A stretch of 64,000 nt of DNA from Rhodospirillales bacterium (GTDB taxonomy: Bacteria > Pseudomonadota > Alphaproteobacteria > CACIAM-22H2), in the NCBI GenBank assembly GCA_016794025.1, contig JAEUKX010000014.1:62001-126000 (forward strand), written 5' to 3'. Made by a program: the position numbers and the translations under genes. The number at the start of each line of letters is the position of its first letter. The first letter of the stretch is position 1. The notes under the pieces are model-generated. The model ran no database searches. It saw nothing but the letters and a program-made list of their open reading frames with translations, and was not told where the DNA came from. Positions 9,407 to 18,900 of the stretch are shown piece after piece.

Positions 9407-10822
9407 TCAGCCGAGCCGGTTGATGCCGTCAAAAGCCGCCGTCTTGTAGCATTCGGCAAGCGTCGGATAGTTGAAGACCGTCCGCACGAAGTAGTCGACC
9501 GTGCCCTCGAAGGCCAGGACCGCCTGGCCGATATGGATGAGCTCGGTTGCCCCCTCGCCGATGATGTGGACGCCAAGGAGCTTTCGCGTGTCGACGTGGA
9601 AGAGCAGCTTCAGGAGACCCGTCTTGTCGCCGATGATGGCCCCGCGCGCGATCTCCTGGTAGCGGGCCTTGCCGACCTCGTAGGGAACGCCCTCCTGGGT
9701 CAGTTCCTCCTCGGTCTTGCCGCAGGTCGAGATCTCCGGGATCGTGTAGATGCCGTAGGGGAACAGTTCGGGCACGGCCTTCGCCTCGATGCCGAACGCG
9801 TGGCACGAGGCGACACGGCCCTGCTCCATCGAGGTCGATGCGAGCGACGGAAAGCCGATCACGTCGCCCGCCGCGAAGATGTGCGGCACGCTCGTCCGGT
9901 ACTGCGCATCGACCGTGATGCGCCCGCGATCGTCGGCTTTCAGCCCCGTCGCCGAAAGATCGAGCGTTTCCGTGGCCCCTGTCCGCCCGATCGAGTAGAG
10001 CGCTTTTTCGGTATGGATCACCTTGCCCGACTTGAGCTTGACGTGCACGCGTGGACCGTTCTCCGCGTCCTCGGAATATTCGAGGCCGTCGACCTCTTCG
10101 CCGAGGCGCAGCGTCACGCGGTTCTTGCGCATCTGGTAGACAAGCGTATCGATGATTTCGTGGTCGACGAAATCGAGAAGCCGTTCGCGCTTGTCGACGA
10201 CGGTGACGCGCACGCCCAAAGTGGAGAACATCGTCGCATACTCGCATCCGATCACGCCTGCGCCGATGACGCAGATCGATTTCGGAAGCCGCTTCAGGCC
10301 GAGTATGTCGTCGCTTATGATGATGTTCTGGCCATCGAAGGGGATCGCGGGCGAGCGCGTGGCCACGGTCCCGGTCGCGATCAGGATCCGCCGCGCGCGC
10401 ACCTCGCGCGCGCCACGTCCATCGACGCCGACGAGCCCGATCGTCTCCGGTCCGGTGAATTTGGCATCGGCAGTGATGAGTTCGACGCCGTTGCGCTGCA
10501 TCTGGTGGCGGACGATATCGAGCTCGGCCTGGATCACGGCTGCGGTCCGATAGAGCAGGTCGTCGATCGTGATGTTCTGCTTCACCTGATACGAGGCGCC
10601 ATACACGTTCCGCTCGCGAAAGCCGGAAAGGTGCATGACCGCTTCGCGCAGCGTCTTGGAAGGGATTGTCCCGGTATTGATGCACACGCCGCCCACGACA
10701 GCCTTGTGCTCGATCACGGCCACTCGCTTGCCGAGCTTCGCGGCCTGGATGGCCGCGCGCTGTCCAGCCGGCCCGGAGCCCAGGACAATCAGATCAAAAT
10801 CGTAAACGGCGTTGTCGGGCAT
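9407..10822 (-). CDS. sthA: Si-specific NAD(P)+ transhydrogenase (soluble, SthA type)
   Basis: A 471-residue flavoprotein of the pyridine nucleotide-disulfide reductase family. It has the FAD motif GSGPAG at 15-20, a second Rossmann motif (VIGAGVIGCEYA) for NAD(P), the second FAD motif FAAGDVIG, and a dimerisation domain. Cys47 is present but the position of the second redox cysteine is Thr52 (CINTGT), so there is no dithiol. That is the feature separating SthA transhydrogenases from lipoamide or glutathione reductases. It moves hydride between NADPH and NAD+ in the cytosol. The start at 10822 matches the family N-terminus; longer frames are antisense noise. A CBS-domain gene lies 19 bp upstream on the same strand. 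Confidence 0.93.
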   Translation of the reverse strand: MPDNAVYDFDLIVLGSGPAGQRAAIQAAKLGKRVAVIEHKAVVGGVCINTGTIPSKTLREAVMHLSGFRERNVYGASYQVKQNITIDDLLYRTAAVIQAELDIVRHQMQRNGVELITADAKFTGPETIGLVGVDGRGAREVRARRILIATGTVATRSPAIPFDGQNIIISDDILGLKRLPKSICVIGAGVIGCEYATMFSTLGVRVTVVDKRERLLDFVDHEIIDTLVYQMRKNRVTLRLGEEVDGLEYSEDAENGPRVHVKLKSGKVIHTEKALYSIGRTGATETLDLSATGLKADDRGRITVDAQYRTSVPHIFAAGDVIGFPSLASTSMEQGRVASCHAFGIEAKAVPELFPYGIYTIPEISTCGKTEEELTQEGVPYEVGKARYQEIARGAIIGDKTGLLKLLFHVDTRKLLGVHIIGEGATELIHIGQAVLAFEGTVDYFVRTVFNYPTLAECYKTAAFDGINRLG

Positions 10823-10841
10823 CCGTATCTCCGGTCTCGCA

Positions 10842-11282
10842 TCATCCCTGCAGCAGCGTCTCGGCAAGCAGCAGGATGTCGGTTTCCATCTGGTCCTTGA
10901 CGGACCTGTAAAGGTCCCGGATCGAAACGATCGCGACGATCCGCTCCTCCTCGACAACCGGCAAATGCCGGAAGCCTCGCTCGGCCATGATGTCGAGCGC
11001 CTGCTGCACGGTCGTATCGGGCGCGATCGTGACCGGGTTCGGCGTCATCACCTCGCTCACGGGCGTCGTCGTCGGGTCCTTCTCCTTCGCGATGACGCGC
11101 ATGAGCGCATCCCGCTCGGAGAATATCCCGACAAGCGCCTCCCCCTCGACGATCATCAATGCGCCGATGCGGAGATAGGCCATCATCCGCGCCGCCTCGA
11201 CGACCGTGGCGGTCGGTTCGAGCGTCGCGAGGCTCTGCTCGCTGACAGCATGGGGGATGACGGTGCGATCTGTGTGGATCAT
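10842..11282 (-). CDS. Tandem CBS-domain protein
   Basis: A 146-residue protein consisting of a CBS pair. The first repeat runs roughly from residues 15-70 (VEAARMM.YLRIGALMIVE) and the second from 78-140 (VMTPNPVTIAPDTTVQQAL and GFRHLPVVEEERIVAIVS). Stand-alone CBS pairs bind adenine nucleotides or related ligands and act as energy-state sensors; no partner domain is attached. Its ATG shares one base with the patatin stop (TGATG), so it is coupled to the phospholipase gene. Confidence 0.9.
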   Translation of the reverse strand: MIHTDRTVIPHAVSEQSLATLEPTATVVEAARMMAYLRIGALMIVEGEALVGIFSERDALMRVIAKEKDPTTTPVSEVMTPNPVTIAPDTTVQQALDIMAERGFRHLPVVEEERIVAIVSIRDLYRSVKDQMETDILLLAETLLQG

Positions 11283-12307
11283 CAGAAGAACAGCTTCTCG
11301 AGGTCAACGGACGAGTCCTGGCCGATCAGGTCGAAATTGACCTTGAGCCACTGGTCCGCCTTCTCGCGGCCGAGACGGCGCAGCGTCTGGAGGAAATCCC
11401 AATCGAGATTGTACTTGGAAGAAACGCCGAAGGCGGCCATTTCCTCCTCGGCTTGGATCATGTGGAAGAACATGCGCCGCAACCCCGAGCGGCCGGTCAG
11501 GCGGTGGCGCTCCAGAAGCCGCGTCACGAAGGCGATCGTCCGCATCTCGCGCATCATCGTCGCATTGAAGCTGATCGAGTTCATGCGGTCCGCGATGCCG
11601 CGGGCGGTCGTGGGAATATCTTCGATCCGGATCGGGTTGATCTCGATGAGAAGGATGTCGGACGCCCGGCAATTGTAGATCAGCGGGAACATGGCCGGAT
11701 TGCCCATGAAACCGCCATCCCAATAGTGGTCGCCATCGATCTCGACGGCCTGGAAAAGGTGCGGAAGGCACGCCGACGCCAGCAGCACTTCCGCCGTCAG
11801 CTCATGATTCCTGAAGACCCGGATCTTGCCCGTGCGCACGTTCGTGGTGGAGACGAAGAGCTTCACGCCGTCGCCGTCGCGCACCCGCTCGAAGTCGATC
11901 AGTTCGGCCAGCGCCTTCTTCAGCGGGTTTTCGCCGCGCGGATTGAGCTGGTAAGGCGACATCACCCGCGTGAGCATGTCGAAGCCCTGATAGAAGGGCG
12001 AGAAATCGAGATTGGCGGAATTTCCGAACACCCTGTCGAAGACGGAGGGCTGGAAGATCGAGAAGCGCCCGGATTCCGCGACATGTTCCCAGAACCGCGC
12101 AAGCAACGCGCGCGCGGCTTCGGCTCCGCCTGCCGCCATGCCTGCGACGACGACGGCGCCGTTCATGGCGCCTGCCGACGTCCCCGAGATTCCCTCGACG
12201 ACAAGGCGCTCGTCCTCGAGCAACCGGTCGAGCACGCCCCACGTGAAGGCGCCGTGAGCCCCGCCGCCCTGCAGCGCGAGCGTTATATGCTTTCGGCCGT
12301 CAGCCAT
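11282..12307 (-). CDS. Patatin-like phospholipase family protein
   Basis: A 341-residue Ser/Asp-dyad lipid acyl hydrolase. The oxyanion loop GGGAHG is at residues 14-19, the nucleophile is in the elbow GTSAG (residues 42-46, Ser44), and the catalytic Asp is in the DGG motif (YWDGGFMGNP). No signal peptide is seen, so it is probably cytosolic or secreted by a non-Sec route. It is cotranscribed with the CBS protein. In many alphaproteobacteria related patatins sit beside polyhydroxybutyrate or lipid genes, but nothing nearby points to a substrate. Confidence 0.92.
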   Translation of the reverse strand: MADGRKHITLALQGGGAHGAFTWGVLDRLLEDERLVVEGISGTSAGAMNGAVVVAGMAAGGAEAARALLARFWEHVAESGRFSIFQPSVFDRVFGNSANLDFSPFYQGFDMLTRVMSPYQLNPRGENPLKKALAELIDFERVRDGDGVKLFVSTTNVRTGKIRVFRNHELTAEVLLASACLPHLFQAVEIDGDHYWDGGFMGNPAMFPLIYNCRASDILLIEINPIRIEDIPTTARGIADRMNSISFNATMMREMRTIAFVTRLLERHRLTGRSGLRRMFFHMIQAEEEMAAFGVSSKYNLDWDFLQTLRRLGREKADQWLKVNFDLIGQDSSVDLEKLFF

Positions 12308-12431
12308 TGACCCCCGCCGTCACCCCGGCCATCGCCTTTGCGTGCCGGCCGGCCACTGTCGTAGAGACACTGTAGCAGAGAGCGTACCGGGGTCACAGCA
12401 AACCATTGGAAAATATATATTTATGTTCGCG

Positions 12432-13358
12432 CTAGGGAGCCATCAGCGCGTCGACATGGGCCGCGGCGGACGCGGCAAGCGCCTCGAGGTCGTAGCCCCC
12501 CTCCAGCGCAGAGACGATCCGCCCGCCTGAATGGCGGCGCGCGACGTCCATCAGCGCGCGCGTCACCCAGGCGAAATCCGCCTCACCGAGCCGGAGGCTG
12601 GCCAGCGGGTCCAGTTCGTGTGCGTCAAAACCGGCCGAGACGATGACCAGTTCAGGCGCGAAGGCGTCGAGTGCCGGCAGGATCCGGCTTTCGAATGCCT
12701 TGCGGAAGGCCGCCCCGTCCGAGCCGCCGGGAAGCGGTGCATTGACGATGTTGCCGTTTCCACGCTCCGAAGCCGCACCGGTTCCCGGATAGAGCGGCCA
12801 TTCATGCGTCGAGCCATAGAAAAGATCCGGGTCGGCTTCGAACATGTGCTGTGTGCCATTGCCGTGATGAACGTCGAAATCCACGACCGCGACGCGCCGA
12901 AGACCATGGCGGACGCGCGCATGCAATGCGCCAACCGCAACATTGTTGAAAAGACAGAACCCCATCGCCTGCGCCGCCTCGGCATGATGACCGGGCGGGC
13001 GAACCGCCGCAAACGCGTTCTGCGCCCGCCCTTCGCAGACGGCATCGACGGCCGCGACGACGGCACCGGCCGCACGCAGAGCCGCCTCCGCCGAGCCAGG
13101 CGAAACGATCGTGTCGCCGTCGAGCTGATGGCGGCCCATCGGCGGTATCGCGCCGAGCACGCCTTCGACATGGGCGCGCGGGTGGACAAGACACAGCGTG
13201 TCATCCGCCGCGCGGGGGGCGGCCACGCGTTCGAGACCCTTGAACCGCGCATCGTCGAGTGCCGCGAGAACCGCCTCGATCCGCCTTGGGTTCTCGGGAT
13301 GGTAGGTGCCGGGATCGTGATCGAGGCACGCCGGATGGGTGATGAGCTGCGTCGTCAT
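12432..13358 (-). CDS. Histone-deacetylase-family amidohydrolase
   Basis: A 308-residue enzyme of the arginase/deacetylase superfamily (class II HDAC/acetylpolyamine amidohydrolase type). The catalytic set is complete: His124-His125 in PPGHHAE, metal ligands Asp162 and His164 in DFDVHHGNG, Asp245 in SAGFDAH, and the late EGGYD loop with the transition-state Tyr. The substrate is an N-acetylated amine such as a polyamine or lysine derivative; it cannot be named from sequence. ATG 13358 is the family start; the longer frame runs into the EAL gene. The cNMP/EAL gene ends 13 bp upstream, so both may share a transcript. The 124 bp downstream (12308-12431) contain an AT-rich patch and presumably the patatin promoter. 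Confidence 0.92.
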   Translation of the reverse strand: MTTQLITHPACLDHDPGTYHPENPRRIEAVLAALDDARFKGLERVAAPRAADDTLCLVHPRAHVEGVLGAIPPMGRHQLDGDTIVSPGSAEAALRAAGAVVAAVDAVCEGRAQNAFAAVRPPGHHAEAAQAMGFCLFNNVAVGALHARVRHGLRRVAVVDFDVHHGNGTQHMFEADPDLFYGSTHEWPLYPGTGAASERGNGNIVNAPLPGGSDGAAFRKAFESRILPALDAFAPELVIVSAGFDAHELDPLASLRLGEADFAWVTRALMDVARRHSGGRIVSALEGGYDLEALAASAAAHVDALMAP

Positions 13359-13371
13359 TTCGTTTCTGCCG

Positions 13372-14547
13372 TCACGGACGTTCGAAGAGCGAAGCACAGG
13401 CGAGTTCGGCCGATTTGGCGTCGCCGTAGAGGAAACCCTGGCCATAGACGCACCCGGCCTGACGAAGGAAATCGGCTTGCTGCTGCGTCTCGACACCTTC
13501 GGCGATCGTGTCGATCTCGATCTGGGCGGCAAGCTGGACGACGGACCGGATGATCTCGCCGGTCTTGCGTTCCGCGAGCATCGAACAGACGAAACTCTTG
13601 TCGATCTTCAGGTAGTCGATGGGGAATTGCGAGAGGTAAGAAAGACCCGAATAGCCAGTCCCGAAATCGTCGAGACTGATCGAGCACCCGAGTGCCTTGA
13701 TACGGTCGAGCGCGGCACGCGCGTTCTGGTTGACGATGAGCGTCGTCTCGGTGATCTCGACCTTCAGGCGCTCCGGCGGCAACCCGGCCTCGCCCAGAAT
13801 TTCCCCGACGACGTCGGCAAGCCGGTCGTCCGCGAAATGCGCGGCCCCGAAATTTGCCGAAAGGAAGACGGGCCGGCGGCCGGCGAGCGCCAGACGGCGG
13901 TTCGCGGCCGCGACCATCCGCGCCGCTTCGCGCAGCACCATCAGATCGAGGACTTCGAGGAGACCGGCACGCTCGGCCGAACCCAGCAGAGCTTCGGGGC
14001 CGAGCAAACCCTCGCGCGGATGCCGCCAGCGGACAAGCGCCTCGAACCCGACCGTCACACCGTCGTCGAGCCGCACGATCGGCTGGAGGAAAGGCACGAG
14101 TTCGCCGCCATCGATCGCACGACGGACCTCGTGTTCGCCCTTGATGCGCGCGATGACCCGCGCCGCCTCGTCTGCCGAAATCGGTGCTGTGCCCGGCGGC
14201 AGCGAAGATGTCGCGACACGCAGCCTGTGGATGAGCGTTCGCAGCAGGATCTGCATCAGCGGCGTCGCCCGCTCAAGCTCGCGCTTGATCTGGCCGCGCT
14301 CGACGACGATCGCCTCGCAATCCTCGAGGATCCGCGCGGCAGCCGAGCGCGGCGCATCGTCGACAAGGGCCATTTCGCCGAAAATCTCGCCCGGGCCCAG
14401 CACGGCAAGGCGCGTCCGTTCGCCGGCAAACTCGACGAAAATCTCGACGGCACCCGACTCGATGATGTAGGCCGCGTCCGCCGCCTGCCCTTCGTTGAAA
14501 AGAAGCCGGCCGGCCGGGAACCTGCGTCGATAGACCGTATCGGACAT
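13372..14547 (-). CDS. Cyclic-nucleotide-binding domain fused to EAL c-di-GMP phosphodiesterase
   Basis: A 391-residue protein. Residues about 10-115 form a CAP_ED (cNMP-binding) beta-barrel with FNEGQAADAAYIIESG, LGPGEIFGEMAL and the PRSAAARI phosphate-binding segment. Residues about 145-385 form an EAL domain with FEALVRW, EITETTL, DDFGTGYSGLSYL, LKIDKSF, AEGVET and QGFLYG. The glutamates, DD pair and Lys needed for metal binding and hydrolysis all look intact, so active c-di-GMP cleavage gated by a cyclic nucleotide is likely. No GGDEF domain or membrane segment is present. Start MSDTVYRRR (14547) is chosen because the upstream extension is low-complexity antisense of the efflux adaptor leader. 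Confidence 0.92.
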   Translation of the reverse strand: MSDTVYRRRFPAGRLLFNEGQAADAAYIIESGAVEIFVEFAGERTRLAVLGPGEIFGEMALVDDAPRSAAARILEDCEAIVVERGQIKRELERATPLMQILLRTLIHRLRVATSSLPPGTAPISADEAARVIARIKGEHEVRRAIDGGELVPFLQPIVRLDDGVTVGFEALVRWRHPREGLLGPEALLGSAERAGLLEVLDLMVLREAARMVAAANRRLALAGRRPVFLSANFGAAHFADDRLADVVGEILGEAGLPPERLKVEITETTLIVNQNARAALDRIKALGCSISLDDFGTGYSGLSYLSQFPIDYLKIDKSFVCSMLAERKTGEIIRSVVQLAAQIEIDTIAEGVETQQQADFLRQAGCVYGQGFLYGDAKSAELACASLFERP

Positions 14548-14759
14548 GTCAGGCCCATCGCGATTTGTCGTTGAAATTCCGGGCGGAAGCCGTTTGTCCC
14601 ATGATCTCCGCCGCTTGGGAAGGCCGCCGGCCGTATTACAGGCTGTTACCTGTGACGGCTTTCTTCGGTTAATGTGCCAAACTAAAGTCGCCTGCTGCTG
14701 GGCGGCGGGACGCGCCCGGCAACAAGAATGTTGGCTTTCTTGTTGCATTGCGGCAAGCC
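14548..14759. promoter_or_regulatory. Divergent control region of the cNMP/EAL gene and RND efflux operon
   Basis: This 212-bp gap separates two divergent genes, so it should hold two promoters. It contains a smaller inverted repeat ACAGG (14638-14642)/CCTGT (14649-14653), and a 9-bp perfect inverted repeat listed separately. GGCTTTCTT occurs twice. I could not assign convincing -35/-10 pairs. Confidence 0.5.
14720..14745. promoter_or_regulatory. 9-bp perfect inverted repeat, candidate operator for efflux operon
   Basis: CAACAAGAA (14720-14728) and TTCTTGTTG (14737-14745) are exact reverse complements separated by 8 bp, ending 14 bp before the likely adaptor start codon. The size and spacing resemble TetR/MarR-type operators that control RND pumps. 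No such regulator gene is in the window. A hairpin in the 5' leader mRNA is an alternative reading. Confidence 0.55.
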
Positions 14760-15917
14760 ATGGAAAATGCCCGAAAAACGGGGCGCCGTAGCCGGAGTAG
14801 AGTGTCAATGCGCGTTGTCGGACAGTTGGCGATCGTTGCGGTACTCGCGGGCGCCGGTTTCGGGGGCTGGTATTATTTCAAGTCGGGTGCGCCGGGCACG
14901 GCGGGTGCGCGGGCGCCGGCGCCGGCACCGATCGTCGAGGTGGCCGCCCCGCAGACCGATACGGTCATCGAACGCATCGAGGCCGTCGGCACGGCTCGCG
15001 CCAACGAGTCGATCGTCATCGCCGCAAAGCAGACCGGCAATATCGCGAAGATCAATTTCCAGGAGGGGCAGGCCGTCAAGGCGGGCACCGTCCTGATCGA
15101 ACTGGAAAGTCGCGAGCGCGCTGCGGATACCGAAGGTGCGCGTGCCGAGATCGCGCAGGCGCGCGCCGCTGCCGACGACATCCGCCAGCAGCTCGAGCGC
15201 GCGCGCGCGTTGCGCGCGTCGGGTAACGCGCCCGAAGCGCGGGTGGACCAACTCGAAACGATGCTCCGGGCCGCGGAAGGCCGGATCCGGCAGAGCGAAT
15301 CCCGCCTGCGCGCCGCCGATGCGCGTTTCGACGAATTCCGTATTTCCGCCCCGTTCGACGGCAGGCTCGGGCTCCGGCAGGTCAGCCTGGGCGCGCTTGT
15401 CCAGCCGGGCACGCAGATCACGACGCTGGACGACGTCCGCACGATCAAGATCGATTTTGCGGTTCCCGAACAGTATCTGGGCCAGCTCAAGACGGGCCTT
15501 TCGGTCATCGCGATCACGCCGGCCTTCCAGGGCCGGGAATTCAACGGCGAGGTGACGGCAATCGACACGCGCATCGATCCCACGACGCGCGCGGTCAAGC
15601 TCAATGCCTCGTTCGACAACTCGGACGGCAGCCTGAAGCCCGGCATGTTCCTCACCGTCGCGCTCGCCGTCGCCACGCGGCAGAACGCGATCGTCGTGCC
15701 GGAAGACGCGCTGGTGGCCGAGGGTGCCCGCCAGTTCCTCTACATCGTCGTCGACGGCAAGGCGATCCGCCGCGAGGTCAAGCTCGGCATGCGTATGCGC
15801 GGCCGCGTCGAGATCCGGGAGGGGATCGCCGTGACAGATTCGCTCGTGGTGCGCGGCCTCCAGCGCGTGCGCAACAACCTCCCGGTCACCGCCCGCCCCT
15901 TCAAGCCGGAAGCCTGA
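14760..15917 (+). CDS. RND efflux periplasmic adaptor (membrane fusion protein)
   Basis: A 385-residue adaptor of the HlyD/AcrA family that links an inner-membrane RND pump to an outer-membrane channel. A basic N-terminus is followed by one membrane anchor or signal (about residues 20-40), then a lipoyl/barrel-sandwich half (VEVAAPQTDTVIERIEAVG), a coiled-coil hairpin (ERAADTEGARAEIAQARAAA to RIRQSESRLRAADARF), the second lipoyl half (FRISAPFDGRLG), and the beta-barrel and membrane-proximal domains. Start choice is uncertain: 14760 or 14808. The latter has GGAG 10 nt upstream and still keeps the membrane anchor. The permease gene follows after 36 bp. Confidence 0.92.
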   Translation: MENARKTGRRSRSRVSMRVVGQLAIVAVLAGAGFGGWYYFKSGAPGTAGARAPAPAPIVEVAAPQTDTVIERIEAVGTARANESIVIAAKQTGNIAKINFQEGQAVKAGTVLIELESRERAADTEGARAEIAQARAAADDIRQQLERARALRASGNAPEARVDQLETMLRAAEGRIRQSESRLRAADARFDEFRISAPFDGRLGLRQVSLGALVQPGTQITTLDDVRTIKIDFAVPEQYLGQLKTGLSVIAITPAFQGREFNGEVTAIDTRIDPTTRAVKLNASFDNSDGSLKPGMFLTVALAVATRQNAIVVPEDALVAEGARQFLYIVVDGKAIRREVKLGMRMRGRVEIREGIAVTDSLVVRGLQRVRNNLPVTARPFKPEA

Positions 15918-15953
15918 ACCCGGAACCCCATCGCCAGCCAGGAAAGCCCCCAG

Positions 15954-18900
15954 ATGCTCCTGTCCGACGTCTCGATCCAGCGCCCCGTCTTTGCGACCGT
16001 CATCAGCCTGATGATCGTGGTCCTCGGGATCGCGTCTTTCTCCCGCCTGCCGGTGCGCGAATACCCGGCGATCGATCCGCCAATCGTGTCGGTGACGACG
16101 GTCTACAAGGGCGCATCGAACCAAGTCGTCGAGACGCGCGTGACCGAGATCGTCGAGGCCGCGGTCGCCGGCATTGAGGGCGTGAAGGAGATCCGGTCGA
16201 ACAGCCGCGAGGAGCGTTCGAACGTGACGATCGAGTTCCGGCTCGACCGGAACATCGACGCGGCGTCGGCCGACGTGCGTGACCGCGTGGCGCGCGTCCG
16301 CTCGAAACTGCCGGACGGAATCGAGGACCCGGTCGTTGCGAAGGTCGACGGCGACCAGCGCGCCATCGTCTGGTTCACGCTTGCTTCCGACCGGTATTCG
16401 CAGCTCGAACTGACGGACTACGCGAAGCGGAACATCGTCGACCGGCTCGGCATCGTTCCCGGCGTGGCGCAGGTGAGCATCTCGGGCGAGCGGCGCTTCT
16501 CGATGCGCGTGTGGCTCGACCGGCAGGCGCTTGCCGCCCGCGGACTGACGGTCGACGACGTCGAGACGTCGATCTTGCGCCAGAACGTCGAACTGCCGTC
16601 GGGACGCATTGAATCGACCCAGCGGGAACTGACCGTCAAGACGGACTCGCGGCTTTCCACGCCCGAGCAGTTCCGCGACATCGTCGTTGCCACAAAGCAG
16701 GGCTATCCCATCCGCCTCGGCGAGGTCGCCAAGGTCGAAATCGGCGCAGAGGACGAGCGCTCCGGTATCCGGGCGAACGGCAAGACGTCGATCGGCATCG
16801 GCATCGTGCGGCAATCGACGGGAAACACGCTGTCCGTCGCACGGGACGCCAAGGCCGAGATGAAGCGGCTGCAGGAAAGCTTCCCCGAGGGGATCGAGGT
16901 CCTGATCGGCTACGACGAATCCGTTTTCATCGAGCGGTCGATCTACGAGGTCTATCATGCTCTCGGCATCGGCATCCTGCTCGTCATCGCCGTGATCTTC
17001 GTGTTCCTGCGCTCCTGGCGGGCGACGATCATCCCTGCGATCGCCATTCCGGTCTCGATCATCGGTTCCTTCACGATCATCGCCTCGCTGGGCTATTCGC
17101 TGAACGTGCTGACGCTGCTTGCGTTCGTTCTCGCGATCGGCATCGTCGTCGACGATGCGATCGTCGTGCTCGAGAACATTCATGCGCGGATCGAAAAGGG
17201 CGAACCTGTCCTGCTCGCGGCCGTGCGCGGCGCGCGGCAGATCGCCTTCGCCGTTCTCGCCACGACGATGACGCTGATTGCCGTGTTCGTGCCGCTGTCG
17301 TTCATGGACGGCAATACCGGCCGCCTGTTCACGGAGTTCGGCATCGCGCTGGCCGCTTCGGTCATCTTCTCCGGACTGGTCGCGCTCTCGCTGACGCCGA
17401 TGATGTGCTCCAAGCTGCTGAAGACCCACGAAGGGGAAGGAAAGCTCTATCTGGCAACCGAGCGGGTATTCACGGCGATCAATGCGGGATACCGCTGGCT
17501 GCTGCTGCGCGCGGTCGGCGCACCCATCGTTGTCATCGCCGTCGGCCTCGTCGTGTCGGGCGGCGCCTACATGTTCTGGAGCGTGCTGCCGAAGGAATTC
17601 ACGCCGACCGAGGATCGCGGCGTGGTGATCGTGCCGATCACGGCACCGGAAGGCGCCTCGTACAATTACAGCCGCCAAGCGGTGATGGAGATCGAGAAGA
17701 TCCTGCGCCCCTATGTCGAGAACGGCAACGGCGCGGTGGTGATGGGGAATATCGCACCGGGCTTCCAGCGTCCGGCGCCGGTCAATGCCGGTCTCGTCTT
17801 CCTGCGGCTCAAGCCGTGGGGCCAGCGCTATGCCGGCTCGGAAACCGGTGCTGCCCCGCCGGCCGGCCCGCAGAAGACCCAGCAGCAAATCGTCAACGAG
17901 GTTTTTCCGCGCATCGCCTCGCTGCCCGGTGTCCGTGCGTTTGCGCTCAACCCGCCCTCGCTTGGCCAGCGCGGCTTCCAGCCGCCTGTCCAGTTCGTCC
18001 TCGGCGGTTCGGATTACGAGACGCTGCGCGGCTGGCGCGACCTGCTCCTCCAGCGCGCATCGCAGGATCCGCGCTTCCTCAACCTCGATTCGAACTATCG
18101 CGAAACCAAGCCGGAGCTTCGCGTGCGCATCGACCGCGCGCGGGCCGCGGATATCGGCGTCTCGATCCAGTCGATCGGCCGCACGCTCGAGACGATGTTC
18201 GGTTCGCGCAACGTGTCGACCTATGTCGATCGCGGCGAGGAGTACAACGTCATCCTGCAGGCGCGAGGCGAGGACCGGGCGACACCGCGCGACCTTGCAA
18301 ACGTGTTCGTGCGCTCGCAGACGACGCAGCAGCTCATCCCCCTTTCGACGCTTGTCACTTTGGCGGAAGCGGCCGGCCCGGCGGAGCTGAACCGCGTCGA
18401 CCGGCTGCGGTCGATCACGATCACGGGCTCTCTTGCGCCCGGCTTCACGATGGGTGAAGCGCTTGATTTGATGGAAAAATTTGCGGCGGAGGTATTGCCG
18501 CCGGAGGTCCGGATCTCGTATCAGGGGCAGAGTCGCGAATTCAAGGAATCCGCCGCGTCGCTCTATTTCACTTTCGGTCTGGCGCTGCTGATCGTCTTCC
18601 TCGTCCTTGCAGCCCAGTTCGAAAGCTGGATCCACCCGCTCATCATCATGCTTGCCGTGCCGCTGGCACTGACCGGCGGCCTGGCGGCACTGGTGTTCAC
18701 CGGCATCTCGCTCAATGTCTACAGCCAGATCGGCATGATCCTGCTGATCGGCCTGATGGCGAAGAACGGCATCCTCATCGTCGAGTTCGCGAACCAGCTG
18801 CGTGACGAAGGGTTGTCCATCCGGGATGCGGTCGTCGAAGCCAGCGTGGCGCGCCTGCGTCCCATCCTGATGACGTCGATTGCGACAGTCGCGGGCGCCG

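Noticed and set aside
9407..10822. Dihydrolipoamide dehydrogenase annotation
   Set aside because: The second redox cysteine is Thr52, which fits SthA transhydrogenase and excludes a dithiol-dependent reductase.
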